Part shown: positions 1 through 12,497 of the stretch, piece by piece
How positions within the stretch are numbered: position 1 is the first letter of the stretch
Layout: every line of letters starts with the position of its first letter
Source: Serilophus lunatus
Lineage: Eukaryota; Chordata; Aves; Passeriformes; Eurylaimidae
Direction of reading: 5' to 3'
Length of the DNA: 64,000 nt
Assembly: GCA_013399895.1 (NCBI GenBank)
Contig: VXBA01003435.1
Location: 408,392-472,391 of the forward strand
Notes under the pieces: generated by a model
Database searches by the model: none
What the model saw: the letters and a program-made list of their open reading frames with translations, nothing else
Told to the model about the DNA's origin: nothing
Made by a program: the position numbers and the translations under genes

Positions 1-3000
1 AAGTTCTTGTCGCTTTAGAGAAAGAAATAATTTAGCTGGAGGTGAACTTCATAGTATTTTTTTTAACTAATACATTGGATTTCCTTGGCACATTCACATT
101 AAATATCCTTTATAATGGTTTGGCATTAAAAATAGTATCATAGAATTTTGTCCTGAGAGGCACCAAGTAGAAAGAGAGACCTTGTGTGAGTGAACAGAGG
201 CACATGAAAGCAAAACACTATGTGGTGTTTTCTGAAAAATTACTGCAAATATTGCCATTTGAAAAGAGGGGAACCCTGACCTGTCTTTAAGTTCAAAGCC
301 AGTTACATGCATTATTACTTTAATATCCAGATGTCTTCCATTTTAATCAGATTGTGGTGTTTTGATGCAATCCCTTTAGTGAATGTCTGGAGAATTAAAA
401 TCTGAAACTGAGACGTGTAAAACCTCAGCCCAGTTACTTGCCAGAAGAATGACTGGAAACTTACTTTTTCAGATTTTGATTTTGTTTATTGCATATCAGA
501 AAAAGACTTTTGTAGTTTCATGTTTTGAATATTTCGTTCCTAGGAATTCAAAGAATTCAATTTTGAAGAGTATTGCTCCACTGAAAAGATGTTGCAATGA
601 ATTTTAATAGTAAAATATATTAAAATAGTTTTACATACCCGTTTTGGCATACATTTCTTGAGCTTCACAAAAACACCACTTGTTCCTGACTTCAGCTGAT
701 CTTAAGGACAGCGGTAAAAGACAACACCTGAAATACAACAAAAGCTATCATGAAAAATTATAAATAAAAATATTTTTCCCTTCTTAACCCTGTATCAGAT
801 AAGCTGGTATAAAATTATAGGCCTTGTGATACAGCTTGAATCTAACAGTGAAACAAAAAAGGCCATGAATTTGGAAGTTGAGCCTTCCACAAGGGCAGTT
901 CCTCAAAGAGAGTGCTTGATAATAGGTCTGCTTTTAAAGTCAGATGAGTTTACAGCATTTTTTGCAACTGATTTAGGATTCTACTTTATGAAAGGTACTA
1001 CCCTAAAGTTTGATGAAGATTGGATTTGCGAAGGAGCCGCATAAATGTTTGAAAATTATAGATAGTTGTCTTAGTAAGAAGCATTAGTGAATAGAGACGA
1101 GATACATTTAAAAATTTAGGCTGTAGAGGGAGAAGGGTCAGTAAACAATTCTTTTATTTACAGCAATTCAAATCTATATGGTTTTGTGCTCAATATTTTT
1201 TTTACTTATGAGATCTCATATTTTCAGTATTATTATGTGCAGTAGCATAGGACATCCTATCCAAGAATCCTAAATATTCAACAGTTTAATTAATGTCCCA
1301 TCTGAATAGCACAAAACTGAAATTTCTGAACAGAAAAACAGAAGTCTAGTAAATTGGAAATATTCCATTTGTCTCAACAGAGGAATAGAGCTCAGAATCT
1401 TATATCTGAACCATCTTGCATTTGAGCATAAAGAGAACCATTTTCATATTACTTCAGTATACTTTACAGAGATCTGGATGTTGATTCTTTTAAAATCTTT
1501 CCAGTCTGAACAATTTAGCTGCCCCTTTTTACGGTTTGCTTATTTTATTTTATTATCTCAAAAATTAGCCTTAAAGAAAATTGAGTTTTATTTAGGCAGT
1601 TGGACTTTGTTTAGCAAAATACAAGTTTGTACAACATCTTTTCTTTCCATGCTCTGTATAATACTGTATTTCTAAAGGATTTTACATGCTGTATACAGTT
1701 CCCTACTTTAGAACACAGGCACATAAAAAATAGGTAATTGTTTTCCTAATGAATATGATAGGTAGGGAAATCCCTCTCACTTTTTTGTGTCATTAGGGCT
1801 GCTAGAAAAACTGACACAGCATTACTCAGTCCCACTTTTAATGGCAGTGTTATTTTTCTTGTTGTCGATTCTCAAAATGCTAGAGCATATAAGAAAGGTT
1901 AACTGCATTCTTGCTGTGTGATGAACCAGCACACACAGCTTGTCATGTAGTCATAAATGTGATGTCTAGTACAGCACTTTCTAATTCACAGTAATTAATT
2001 TTTCACTTAAATTCAGTTACATTACAGCTACCTTACTGCTGCTGTCACTATTACCTCCTGTTGTTTCTTTCTTTTCCCATTTATCAAAAAGGCAGCCAGG
2101 GATCCTTTTGAAAACTTCTATATTGGGCCCTTTGTGATAAGCACAATTTAACATGTTTCTCAACATTATGTGAGAACTCCTCCAGTGTTTCAGCTACCAG
2201 GAAAGTATCTGTATATGACGCAAATATCTCGTCTACATTAGCTCTGTAAAAATTAAAAAATGAATTCAATAAATAAAAAATTACTCTATATGTTTATGAA
2301 TTTTCTCCCAACAAAACAAAACCCAAGCTGCATGCTGTTATTAGGTTTTTGAAGGACAGTTTTTGTTCTGTCCTTGCTCAAATAACAGCCTTGCATGACA
2401 GCAAAACCACAGCAGCCGGTCTGTAAGCAAGAGCTTAATAATGTGTATTGTGCTGTGGTTTCTAATCTGCTATGGTCCAGATTAGTTTTAAGAACATATC
2501 AAAGTAAATTACAATAGCAGTCCTTGGAGTGGGGTTTTTTACTTGTTTGCACACTGCTAAAATGTTTTAATTGGTTTCAGAACTCTGCTGACATAAAATA
2601 ATTCAATTCGTTATGATGCTTCTAACAAGAGACTCTGAATTACCTTGAGTTTTCTATAGTTTAGCATACATATTTTACATCTTACTAGGCAAAACCTTTG
2701 TATTACAAACACACACGCGTTGTCTGTGGACCTTAGAGAGTTGCATGTATTAAGAATTATTAAAGAACAGTAAATACATATTTTATACTGAAATGCTGAG
2801 CAATTTGTGGCAAACTGCAAAATATTGACTAATTCCTATGATGAAAGGTATAGTCTAACTCACACTTCCTTCTCCAGTCAAGTTGTAGCATAATTTAAAC
2901 AGAAAACTGTGCAATGCATTCAGTGGAATTTCCATCTCTGCTGTCAGTGGGGTTTTTGTCTGGTAGGTAACTTCCCTAACAGTGCCTGCTGTAGTGGCCC

Positions 3001-3416
3001 AAGTTAAGAGCTTTGAAGAGAAGCTGAGCAACAAAAGATTTTTACTTGTACTGCACATATATGGTAAAAGTAGCAATGGGACTTCCCTGGGCTATAAATG
3101 TAGCCGGAATATGCCTAGGGATGGCAGAAGAGTGCTGGGATGTGCCATGATGATATTTCAACTAGTACAAAAAAGGAAACTCAGATTTTCAGTATACCTG
3201 AATAGAACTCATTCTCATCCAAATCAATAATACCAACCAAAATATTGGTAAGAAAAATGCAAATCCACTTAAGATCTAAAGTTATTTTTGCATTTTTTAA
3301 GGTTGGATACTTCTAGCAGAATGTGCTGCTAAGGCTGCTTATTTTTAAAGCAAAAAATGAGAAAGGTTTTGAAAACCTGAGAGCACAATTCTTCAAAAGC
3401 ATGCTTTTTTTTCTAG
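1..3416. other. Unique AT-rich non-coding DNA
   Basis: No gene, RNA or repeat family is recognisable here. Open frames are short (the longest is about 82 codons, 2982-3230 plus), lack recognisable domains and overlap frames on the other strand, as expected by chance. No convincing exon with paired splice sites was seen. Confidence 0.6.
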
Positions 3417-3437
3417 AAAAAAAAAAAAAAAAAAAAA
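3417..3437. repeat. Poly-A tract (21 A)
   Basis: An uninterrupted run of 21 A. It could be the tail of a processed retrocopy, but the sequence just upstream shows no recognisable gene and no polyadenylation signal in the expected place. A simple homopolymer is the safer reading. Confidence 0.95.
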
Positions 3438-3532
3438 GAGTTTCTTTCACTTTCTTCAACATGGTGCTGTGCACATTGGTGCAGTTTTGTCTGTATGCAA
3501 AGTGGGCAGATCTGACATCACCGTCTCTGGAA

Positions 3533-4143
3533 CAGAAGATTCAAAGAATGCTTTGGATTAGCAGGGACCTTAAAGACCATCTAGTTCCAACCCCTCTGCC
3601 ATGGGCAGGGACGCCTTGCACAAGACGAGGTTTCTCAGAGTCCCATCCAAGCTGGCCATGAAGACTTCTAGGGATGGGGCATCCACAGCTTCTCTGGGCA
3701 ACCTGTTCAGAGCCTCATTACCCTCACAGTAAAGAATTTCTTTCTAATATATTATCTAAACCTACTCTCTTTCAGTTTGAAGCCATTCCCCCTTGCCCTG
3801 TCACTATCTGTCCTGGTAAAAACTCCCTCTCCAGCTTTCTTGTGGGCCCACTTAAGGTACTGGAAGGCTGCTCTGGAGTTTCCCTAGAGCCTTCTCTTCT
3901 CCAGGCTGAACAGCCCCAGCTCTCTCTGCCTGTTTTTATAGGAGAGGTGTTCTATCCCTCAGAACATTTTCTGGTCCTCCTCTGGACCCAATCCAACAGG
4001 TCCACACCCTGTTATGTTGGAAGGCACCAGATCTGGATACAATACACCAGGTGGGATCTCATTAGGGCAGAGTAGAGGGGCAGAATCACCTCCTTCAAAG
4101 TGATGGTCCCACTTCTTTTAATATAGCTCAGGGTATGATTAGC
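3533..4143 (-). mobile_element. CR1 LINE, 5'-truncated 3' end (minus strand)
   Basis: On the plus strand this reads as the reverse complement of the CR1 3' region. Landmarks in order are the block around 3562-3615 (ggaccttaaagaccatctag, then the 'ccatgggcaggga' word), the 'ggggcatccacagcttctct' block near 3675, the 'ctttcagtttgaagccattc' block near 3770, the 'ccttctcttctccaggctga' block near 3890, and the 'agtagaggggcagaatcacc' block near 4072. Together they correspond to the C-terminal end of CR1 ORF2 and the 3' UTR. The usual terminal ATTCTATG-type tail is degraded to an AT-rich word at about 3540-3548. Many substitutions and no open reverse-transcriptase frame point to an old, dead copy. 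The 5' boundary near 4143 is approximate. Confidence 0.9.
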
Positions 4144-7100
4144 AAGAAGTTAGAAAAGTCATTTTAAGCAGCATTGCAGCTCAGCTGACAAAAGATCCAA
4201 GACCTCAGGAATGGAGGAAGAATCCCAATCAGCTCCAGTCATCAGTTTCAGAACCTCCTCTGCCATCTGTTTCTGAAGGTCAGTTTCCAAGGGTGAGTTG
4301 CATGGGGGCAACTAAAAGACTTACAAACTAGTCAGTCCCAGATCTGTCTTTCCAGGACAGATGTGAAGGAACAGAAGGCTGCCAGGCTCAGAACAGGCAG
4401 CGAATATCTGCAACACCAGTGCTGAGATTTGTGCCTGGTTGTGTGGGAACTTACTGGAAACTTTCAAGGAAGTTATAGGGTTTGGTCTTTAAAAATGTAT
4501 AGAGAAGTCTCCTGCATTGAGGGATAAGATATGAGGAAGATAAGAGTAAGATGCTATAATTTTCAACCTAAAATTGAACATGGCATCTATTTTGGTAGCT
4601 TGAGCATGTGAAGTCTCAAAGATGAGTGCAGGAAGGCTGATGTGTCACCTTAAGATGGTTGATATAATCTGAAGGTCCTCACAAAGGCTGAATAGCTCCA
4701 TGAGACAATTTTTGGCACTTCAAGATCTTCAGATTCCTTTTACAGTCATTAAAATATTCTGAAGTATGCTGTATTTAGAAGAAGGGAGGCTGTTTCAAAG
4801 GGATTAATTATCAAATATGCTGTTTTCCCTGAAGCCTATTTCAGTTCATGATGCTCTTCAGGGACCAGGAGAACCTACATGTGAGGTTTAAATATAACTG
4901 CGACCACATTCTTCAAGATCTTCTTAGGGGAGTGAATGGAACCACTTCAGAGAAGCAGGTGTATTCTCTTAGGACCAAATAGAGCTGCTGAAGGGGAATA
5001 TGTACTTCTGCTGCCCTCTAAGCGTATCACACTTTCTTTTGTTTTTAGGTTATTTTAGACAAAGGAGCTGATAAGGAAAAAGTATTCAGTCATAACAAAA
5101 TTTGTTTAAAGTCTTTATAGGAGGAATATACCTATCAGACTTTATTTCGGTAACTAAGACTGTGAATTTCAGGAAAATTAAAAGAGTTTTGATATTTATC
5201 AACACCATATTGTGTGTTTAAGCACCTTTGTAATCAAAGTTACAGAAATGCAAGGCAAGCAGTGCCTCCAGTACACCCTTTCATCAACTATAATTATATC
5301 TGAAGAGATGGGGAAAGAAGAAAACGTAACATTGATGGACCCAACTTTAACAGTTTCTTCGAGTTATTCCAGGTTCTTCATTGATTATCAGTTTCCAGAC
5401 TAAAGCTGAATTTTTCTATGTAAGATATATTGGGCTAAAATATGTTAGTAGGAGAAATAGGAGTTGTGAATTCTAGCCCTGTGAAGAAGATAGAGGAGAA
5501 ACGAAATAAAATCTGTTGCTTTTAGCAAGGTATTCTAATCCAGCTCTTAAGCAATTAAGAAATTATTATCAACAAGAACCATGTGCCGAAGGCATGTTAT
5601 TTGGGTGTGAAGAACACAGCTTTATAATTAAATGCTGCTTGCATGTTATCTATGTGGTGTCTTTCCTGCTAAGGCTATCAACTCAGAACAGATTCTAGCA
5701 AAATATTTAAATGTATAGTACAAAATTTCAAATGGATTGTGAAATGCAACCTAAAATCATCTTTTTTTTTCTTTTTTTTTTCATTTAAGATATGTGCTAT
5801 TTTGTGATTTTAAGTTGCAAAGCAGAAAAAAGTAAAATGCAAAATACAAATTAATTTGGTTTTAATATATGCACATTTAATATATGTACATTTACATTTT
5901 AATAATGTAAATTCATTTACATTTTAAAAATGTAGATGACTGAGTTGATTCTTTTGAATATGCACTGAAGAGAGTTTAGATCATAGGAACTTTATGGAAA
6001 GCTTTAATACAAAAACATCTTCATACTGTGAGGCTCTGATTTTATTTGTTCTTGTTGTAAAGGACCTAAAACAAATCATACTTTAGACTTTTTATCCTTC
6101 CTCACTGTTTTGTCTCCTGGAGGGGCACTGCATTCCCTTCCTCTGGAATATTTCATACTATTTTTTCAATTCAAAAGAAGAAAAGCCTAGACTAAAGTAT
6201 TTCATTTTAAGGAATAATACAGTAAAATTCACATTATCTACTCACCGCTATTAGGAAACTGTTCAAACAAAAGGCAAATTTTGCTACACAATATAATGCT
6301 GGTCTTCCTGTGATCTGTATAAATTAGGAGAAATTTCACTGCCACTGAAACTATACAAGTTTGCAAGTTGTTGCAAGATCAGACTTGTTATGATGAACAG
6401 TAATGCATTAAAGTTAATGATGATATTTCACTTGACATTTGATAGTTTATAGTTTCTCATTCAGGCTATTCCAGACATTCTGTATCAATGGATGTGGTAA
6501 AGGGTAAAGAAGACTCTAGAAATACTGTTACTTATAAAGGTCATCATGATTTCTCTGCATATCGAAGAACATTTGTTTAAATGAAATGTACTCTTATAGA
6601 ATGTCCTGTGGATATTGAGACCTACATAATTTCTGATGTACTATTTAAGTTATGCTTTCCAGTGGGATGAATACTTGGGCAAAATGGTTTTCCTTCCTAG
6701 GCTGGGAAGCACTAGCTATCTTTCTGCTTACATTTTTCTATCCTCGCATAAGCCATCATTTTCAACACTAAATCTCATTAAGTCGACCCTAAAACTTGAA
6801 AAAAAAAAGCTCCAGTATCTCCTTCTTTTTTCTTCTCTCAAAGTCATCAAGCATGTTCTAAGCCTGGACAAGATCTTATGTTTGAACTACATGTAAACTA
6901 GCCTGGATGCAAATCAATAGCCCGTATCCTCTTTCTTATTATATATCTGGATATGTGACTGGCATACAACAAAAATACAGGCATTCCTTCCAAATGCTAG
7001 GAGCTCTTCTGTATATGTGACAACACAAGGTTATGAGATTACATTTCTATTTCCATAGTTTTCATATGATAGGAGAGAAAAAAGAAAAAGAAAGATAAAG

Positions 7101-9873
7101 TGTAGAGCACATCCGGTTCAAGTGTGATAAAAGATATTCCTTAACTGGTAGGTGCCTTGGATGAGTTATTCTCAAAGAAAAAATACAGCCTGCAAGGCAC
7201 GAAGTGGGAAAACCTGAATTAACTTACAGTGTTATTGCTGAAGTAATTTGAAGATGAAATCTACCCATAATTCTGAGGGTTGAATATGTGTCTCCCTTTC
7301 TTTCCAGAGAAGTGCACCTTGCAGATAGTAATGGAACAGTCACAGCTAGGAGACTGTCTCTGTATTCACATTAACTTAATTCATATTCTCTTATTAAGTC
7401 ATAGGTATACATACTCAGGCTCAGAGTGTGAGATTCCCTTTTCCAAGTAAAAATCAAGTTTCCCTTTCCCTGACAATGTTTCAGTGTAAACCTGTGTTTC
7501 TTTTTCTTAGTTTTTCAGCACTCCTGCTGATCTTAAATCTTTCCATGAAAGCTGATGACCAGAATTCAGTGGTTAGTTACCAAACTTCAGCATATGACTT
7601 TCCATTGTCACTAGATCCATATTGCTGTGTGTAAAATAAAATGTGTAATTCTTTCCGATTAATTATATTACTAGTAGGAAAGTCCTTAATCTGTTCAAGA
7701 ACAGCAAATAACATCATGAGTTTCAGTTCTGAAAAGGACTTATTTCGGGCAGCAAGCCTGAACTAGGAAGGCTTGCATATATATTATTTTCTTATTTTGA
7801 GGACCTTTTAAAAAGAAATAATTGCACTGGCTGAAGTGATGGAATAATTCTTCTAAAGTGAAATGTCAACACTCTCAGTGGTTGCTCTATACCAAGAACA
7901 AAAAATTTTTTATCTCCCAAAGTGCTGGAAATGGGTTTCCTTAACTTTTTTTATGATTATATGTTCCACTGCGATTTGCTTTCTGTTGAAGAAAGAAGCA
8001 TGACTTGTTGAGTTTGATCATTCTGCATGTACAGGATGATCACAGAGTTACAGTCACAGAACTGTTAATATTGGTGTATGGACATGATAATGGCTTAGCT
8101 CCTCTTCCAGGTTGCTACAGTAATTTTTTTCCGAGTCTCTAAGGAAGTGTTGTGTGGATTTCTTTTCTCTTTGTGCTATTCCTCCTGCCAGAAGAGAACT
8201 GCTTGCCACAGGGACTTGCATAAGGCCTTTGGCTTTCCTATTGCTTTCATTTCTTCTGATAATTTCTTCAGATGTGTGTATGGAGGTGTGATGGACCTTT
8301 TCTTTAGAGTATTTTACTGGAATGCAAAGAAAATTACAGTTGCAAATTGCCTAAAGCCTTTTAAGCTCTTCAGTCATTAATGTGAGACACTCATCTCTTC
8401 AGTTGTTTATCTGCAGTATCTTTTTGGTTTGTCAACATTTAGGCAGATTATGGGTAATTCTTCATGCGCTTTATCACATGACACTCCAGACTGTGACAAG
8501 TGACTCTATTACTTCAAAATGCTCTTGCCAGTAATTCTAACCTGCTTTAGCACATATTCCAAGACCAACAGCTGTATTCCAGCTTTCTTTTGAAGTAACA
8601 GTTTTAAATTTTCAATTTGGTTTGTTTCTGGTTTACTTTTATTTTGTGGCTCAGTAGCATTTCACTGAATACTGTAAATTTTATTATTCCTCACAGGTGT
8701 TTTCCTTTTTGTTTATTTAGCAACTCAAACAATAGTATTGTATTATTTAATGACTTTATAACATTAGCCCTGATTTTTTATATTGTCAATGCCATTGTTT
8801 TGTACTATTTTGTGCCTTGTGTATTGCCATACCTCTGAAGCTGTAGTACTCTTTCCTCAGAATTCTTCATGTTTATTCTGGTTATCTGTTTCAGCAGAGA
8901 GAAAAATGGCTACTTTATTTGGATATCAGAAATGAAGGCATTCTGAGATTCAACAATGGTGCTAATATTGTTTATGCTTTCATAACATTTGTTTACTACT
9001 AATTTAATTGTTGTTACCTCATATTGCAAGAATTATAATAGAAAAATTATTTACTGCTGCTGCCAATGAAGACTGTATTTTGAAAAAGAGCCCTAGGCAA
9101 GAAGCCTTGGAACTGTATTTTTCTGGAAAACATTGCAGAATTCTGTAGTAGTTTTTATATAAAGTCCTGATACTGCACTTTTCACTTAAATGCAGTACAG
9201 AAGGTGTGACTGAAGAAATTATCAGATTAATGTTTAAAAATCTAAATTTTACTGCAAGTTTCTGGTGAATATGGATGTAGAGAGAACACTGTTTAGAAGG
9301 CAAAAGCAACCCACTATTCCATCTTAAATGAAATCTGTCACAAAACAATTACATTTTAACATCCTTTCTAGGATTAGATAACACGCTCAAAAACTGTAAA
9401 TTGCCTTTGCACGATATGGCTGCTTCACTCCATGTAATTGCATAACTACACTTTAGTGTTTGAAACAGTAATTCCATCTAGTGACAGGTTACATTGCACA
9501 CAAATGAACGTTTCAAAAGATAATAATTTTAAAAATTCCCTGGCCAACTAGGAACGGTGAAGAAAAATTAACTTTTGCGGCTTTGTCGCTTCATCCCAAC
9601 AATTCGGCTTCTGAGCCAGTATATGCCATTTCATGGGATTGCTGTCAATGTAGCATGTTTCCATAAGGGAAGAAAGGCCTTGGTGAAATAACTTTGAGGC
9701 TTATAAGACAAAAATAGTTTGTGGAAAAGCATGTCAAAATATTTCAGGACTGCATTTTTGAAATTGGTCCCAGAAACAAAATAATTAACAAGTAGTTTTA
9801 GTTTTAGAAGGTGCTATTTTTTAACAATTGACACTAAATATCCTACTTTTCTTTGGGTTTTTTTGTTTGGGTT
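4144..9873. other. Unique AT-rich non-coding DNA
   Basis: No gene or RNA is recognised. A pyrimidine tract (T9-C-T10) lies at 5762-5781 and a degenerate AT-rich tandem at 5861-5933. The longest open frame, 109 codons on the minus strand (9019-9348), has no recognisable domain and is not supported as coding. A patch at about 9530-9670 has more CpG and mixed sequence than its surroundings and might be conserved regulatory DNA, but only an alignment could show that. Confidence 0.55.
5861..5933. repeat. Degenerate AT-rich local tandem repeats
   Basis: Two short motifs are each duplicated: TTAATATATGYACATTTA (about 5862-5893) and ATTTACATTTTAAWAATGTA (about 5890-5933). This is probably replication slippage in AT-rich DNA. 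Confidence 0.7.
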
Positions 9874-9923
9874 GGGGGGGGGNNNNNNNNNNNNNNNNNN
9901 NNNNNNNNNNNNNNNNNNGGGGG
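9874..9923. other. Assembly gap (36 N) inside a G-run
   Basis: Nine G precede the N block (N = 9883-9918) and five G follow it, with GTTTGGGTTGGG-like sequence upstream. The gap therefore falls in a G-rich homopolymer or possible G-quadruplex tract, a class of sequence that commonly breaks short-read assemblies. The true length and content are unknown. Confidence 0.95.
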
Positions 9924-12474
9924 TGGTTTAGAAGTTGGTAAGACAATGTGCCTTTTTATTTCTCTCTGCTGACCAAAGCATTTATGGAGATTTATTTATG
10001 GCTTAGCTACTGCCCCAAGCTGCTGGATTTGCTGTCCTCTCAGTAGGGTACACACACACACATTCTTACAGCCTAAGGATCTGGGTTCATGGCTTGCAAG
10101 AAATTCCACAAGGTTTCCTGAGTAGCATAAATACTATTTTAATGTATGTACAGATAACCAATAGTTACACAGGATGGTTTGTGGCATTCATTTTCAGTGA
10201 TTTTCAGCTTTTTCTGAGATGAGATACAGTGTATGCATGCACAAGTATCACTTTCCTATGGATAAGCAAAAGGAACAAATGCCACTGATTTACTTTATAT
10301 TCAGCGACCCATATTTTGATTTTCCTTCCTTTTTTAAAAATTTTTTTTTAGTTTATCATTTGTTGATAAAAACAAAAAAAAAAGTTGAAGAACTTTTGTC
10401 TTTTTCAGAATAAATATATAATATTTTTGATAGAAAAAACCTAATGTTATTTATTTGTATATTTAGGCCTGGACGTGGCCTATTAAATGAAGCACAAGTG
10501 TGGTTATGTATGTAATTCAAATTTCCTTCTAGCATCCTTTTAAAACTTTAGGACAAATTTTTCAGCAGAATTACTTAGTGGACAAAACTGTTCTTTATTG
10601 ATCTGAGATTTGTTCAGATTGAGAACAATTGAAAACACAGTACAGGCATAAAATTTTTAAAAGACAAATTTCTCTAAATCCCCTAACAAGCTAGCAGAAC
10701 AAGTGCAAAATAAAGATCTTGCAGTTTTGGGGCAGGACAGAGTGCAGTCTAAAGCTTTAGGGCTTTTTGGAGTTTAAAAAGTTAGATTTCATTTGCCTAA
10801 GGTGATGATGTCAGGTATGAAACTGCAAATATGCAGGGAGCCTTGTCTGGAACTTCTGCCAGTCTCTGTGCTGGTAATGGTGACGTTAGGCACTGGTGCA
10901 CACCTTTTGCATATCTTTCCAGCAGTAAAAGTATATTTCCAGTAATCATTTGGGTTCCTGAGACCCCTCAGTCTCATGGGTCCCTCTTTGTAGAGCGATG
11001 TCCTGCTGCTGTCTTCTGGCTCAAGAGGACTTTTACAAGGGTTTTCTATTTCACAGCTTCCAAGCTATGTAGAAGCGGCTCCTGGTCCTAGTCGAAGTGA
11101 GCAAGTTAAATATTTTCTACTACTTAATTCAGTTGTCCCAGTATCCATTGTACTGGTTGTCGGGAATGATAGAAAAGACTCTCATGCTTCATAATTATCC
11201 CTGTGGACTTTGGGGCAAGAGTCTTAGGTACTCCAGTTCTGTGGCTGATCCCTGTCCTTATGGAAAGCCTGCTGGCAAAACCACTTCCCTACAGCACATT
11301 CATGATGATTGATGCGCTTAGTAGTGCCCGGCTGCTGGTGGGAGGGTCAGGTATGTGAGGAAATGTCTGCCACTCCTTCACTAAGTAGTAAGCAAGCAGG
11401 CCTGCCCAACTCACGGCCAGTGTCTCCAGGGCTGCCTTGTCTGGTGCTGCTTCACCTCTTCATCTGTCATGCAGCACTAGCAAGTACAGGAATGTTGTGA
11501 GTAAGAAGAGATTTGGCAGAAGAGCTTTTTGGAAAGTATTACACAGTGGTGTGCGGTTGTAGAAAGGAGATCTATGAGCACTGAAGAGATGTGAAGGAAG
11601 AAAAGACAATTCTGGCAGAAGTAAGAAAAAGATCAAAATTCAAACACACAGCTACCTTTGGTCTCCACTAAGTTTTCCAGATCCTTCCCAGCCCTTCATT
11701 TCTTCTAGCTGTACACACTACTCCTTTCTGTCCCATATCTGATTCAGATATTCCCAGTATCTCCAAAATTTGACAAAAAGACTTCCAGCAACTGTATTCC
11801 TTCCTTGCCCTCTTCTCCCCCAGGCCAAGCCCGTCTCACCCTTTCCCACTAATGGAAAATCATGGTGACGCCCCCTGACACCTCCCCTCTCCCCTTTGCC
11901 CGGGTCACAGCTGCCCAGTCTGCCTGCCAGAACAAGGACACCCGCTCTTTTGGGTAGTAATAGTCAGTTTGCCTACATCTGTGGGCGATGTTGAGCTGCT
12001 CCAGCTCTCCCATATATCCCAGTTAACCACCCGCTCCTGCTCCTCCTCAGGGAGGGCTGTCCAGTGAAGAGCCCCCTACTATGGCTGCCCACTGGCAGCT
12101 CTCAGGCCCACAGCACACTCTCCTGGCACTGAGGAGGTCCAGCAGCCCAAACTCCTATGGTCACATCGTGCTGCAGGTGAGAGAACGGCTTCTCAGGTGG
12201 TACCAGCCACATGAGCAAACAGCAATCACACACCATTGGTTGACTGCTAGGTTGACATTTTATATTTTGTGCTAACCTTCATATAAAAGACAGAATCACA
12301 CAAAATGCTATCAGAAGATTTTAAATTTCCAGAGATTTTTTACTTTTAAAAGTAACCTGTTTAGTGATGAGGAGCATTTTGCAATGACTACATGAGTATC
12401 TGTGCTCCTCTCCTCTTTGACCTACTCTTTGATCCTGAGGTAAAAGGTGAAGATCTTTTTTCTGATTAATTTTT
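9924..12474. other. Non-coding DNA with a GC-richer patch
   Basis: A short (AC)n run lies at 10050-10062. From about 11640 to 12280 the sequence is clearly richer in G+C than the rest of the window, with pyrimidine-rich plus-strand stretches (11690-11900). A frame starting at ATG 12081 in a fair start context runs to 12275, and a strong donor-like word (CTGCAG|GTGAGA) lies at 12171-12182. No protein family is recognised and no matching acceptor was identified, so I do not call a gene. Confidence 0.5.
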
Positions 12475-12497
12475 TATATATATATATATATATATAT
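12475..12497. repeat. (TA)n microsatellite
   Basis: About eleven perfect TA units, preceded by a T-run. Confidence 0.95.

Noticed and set aside
3417..3437. Poly-A tract as the tail of a processed pseudogene
   Set aside because: No gene-like sequence or polyadenylation signal upstream, and no target-site duplication identified.
3323..4075. Plus-strand frames of 112 and 133 codons
   Set aside because: The first runs through the poly-A tract into reversed CR1, and the second lies wholly in reversed CR1. Both are antisense to the element.
11395..11430. A 'caggcctgcccaactcacgg' word resembling part of a DNA-transposon or vertebrate repeat
   Set aside because: Too short to assign, and the neighbouring sequence gave no further support.
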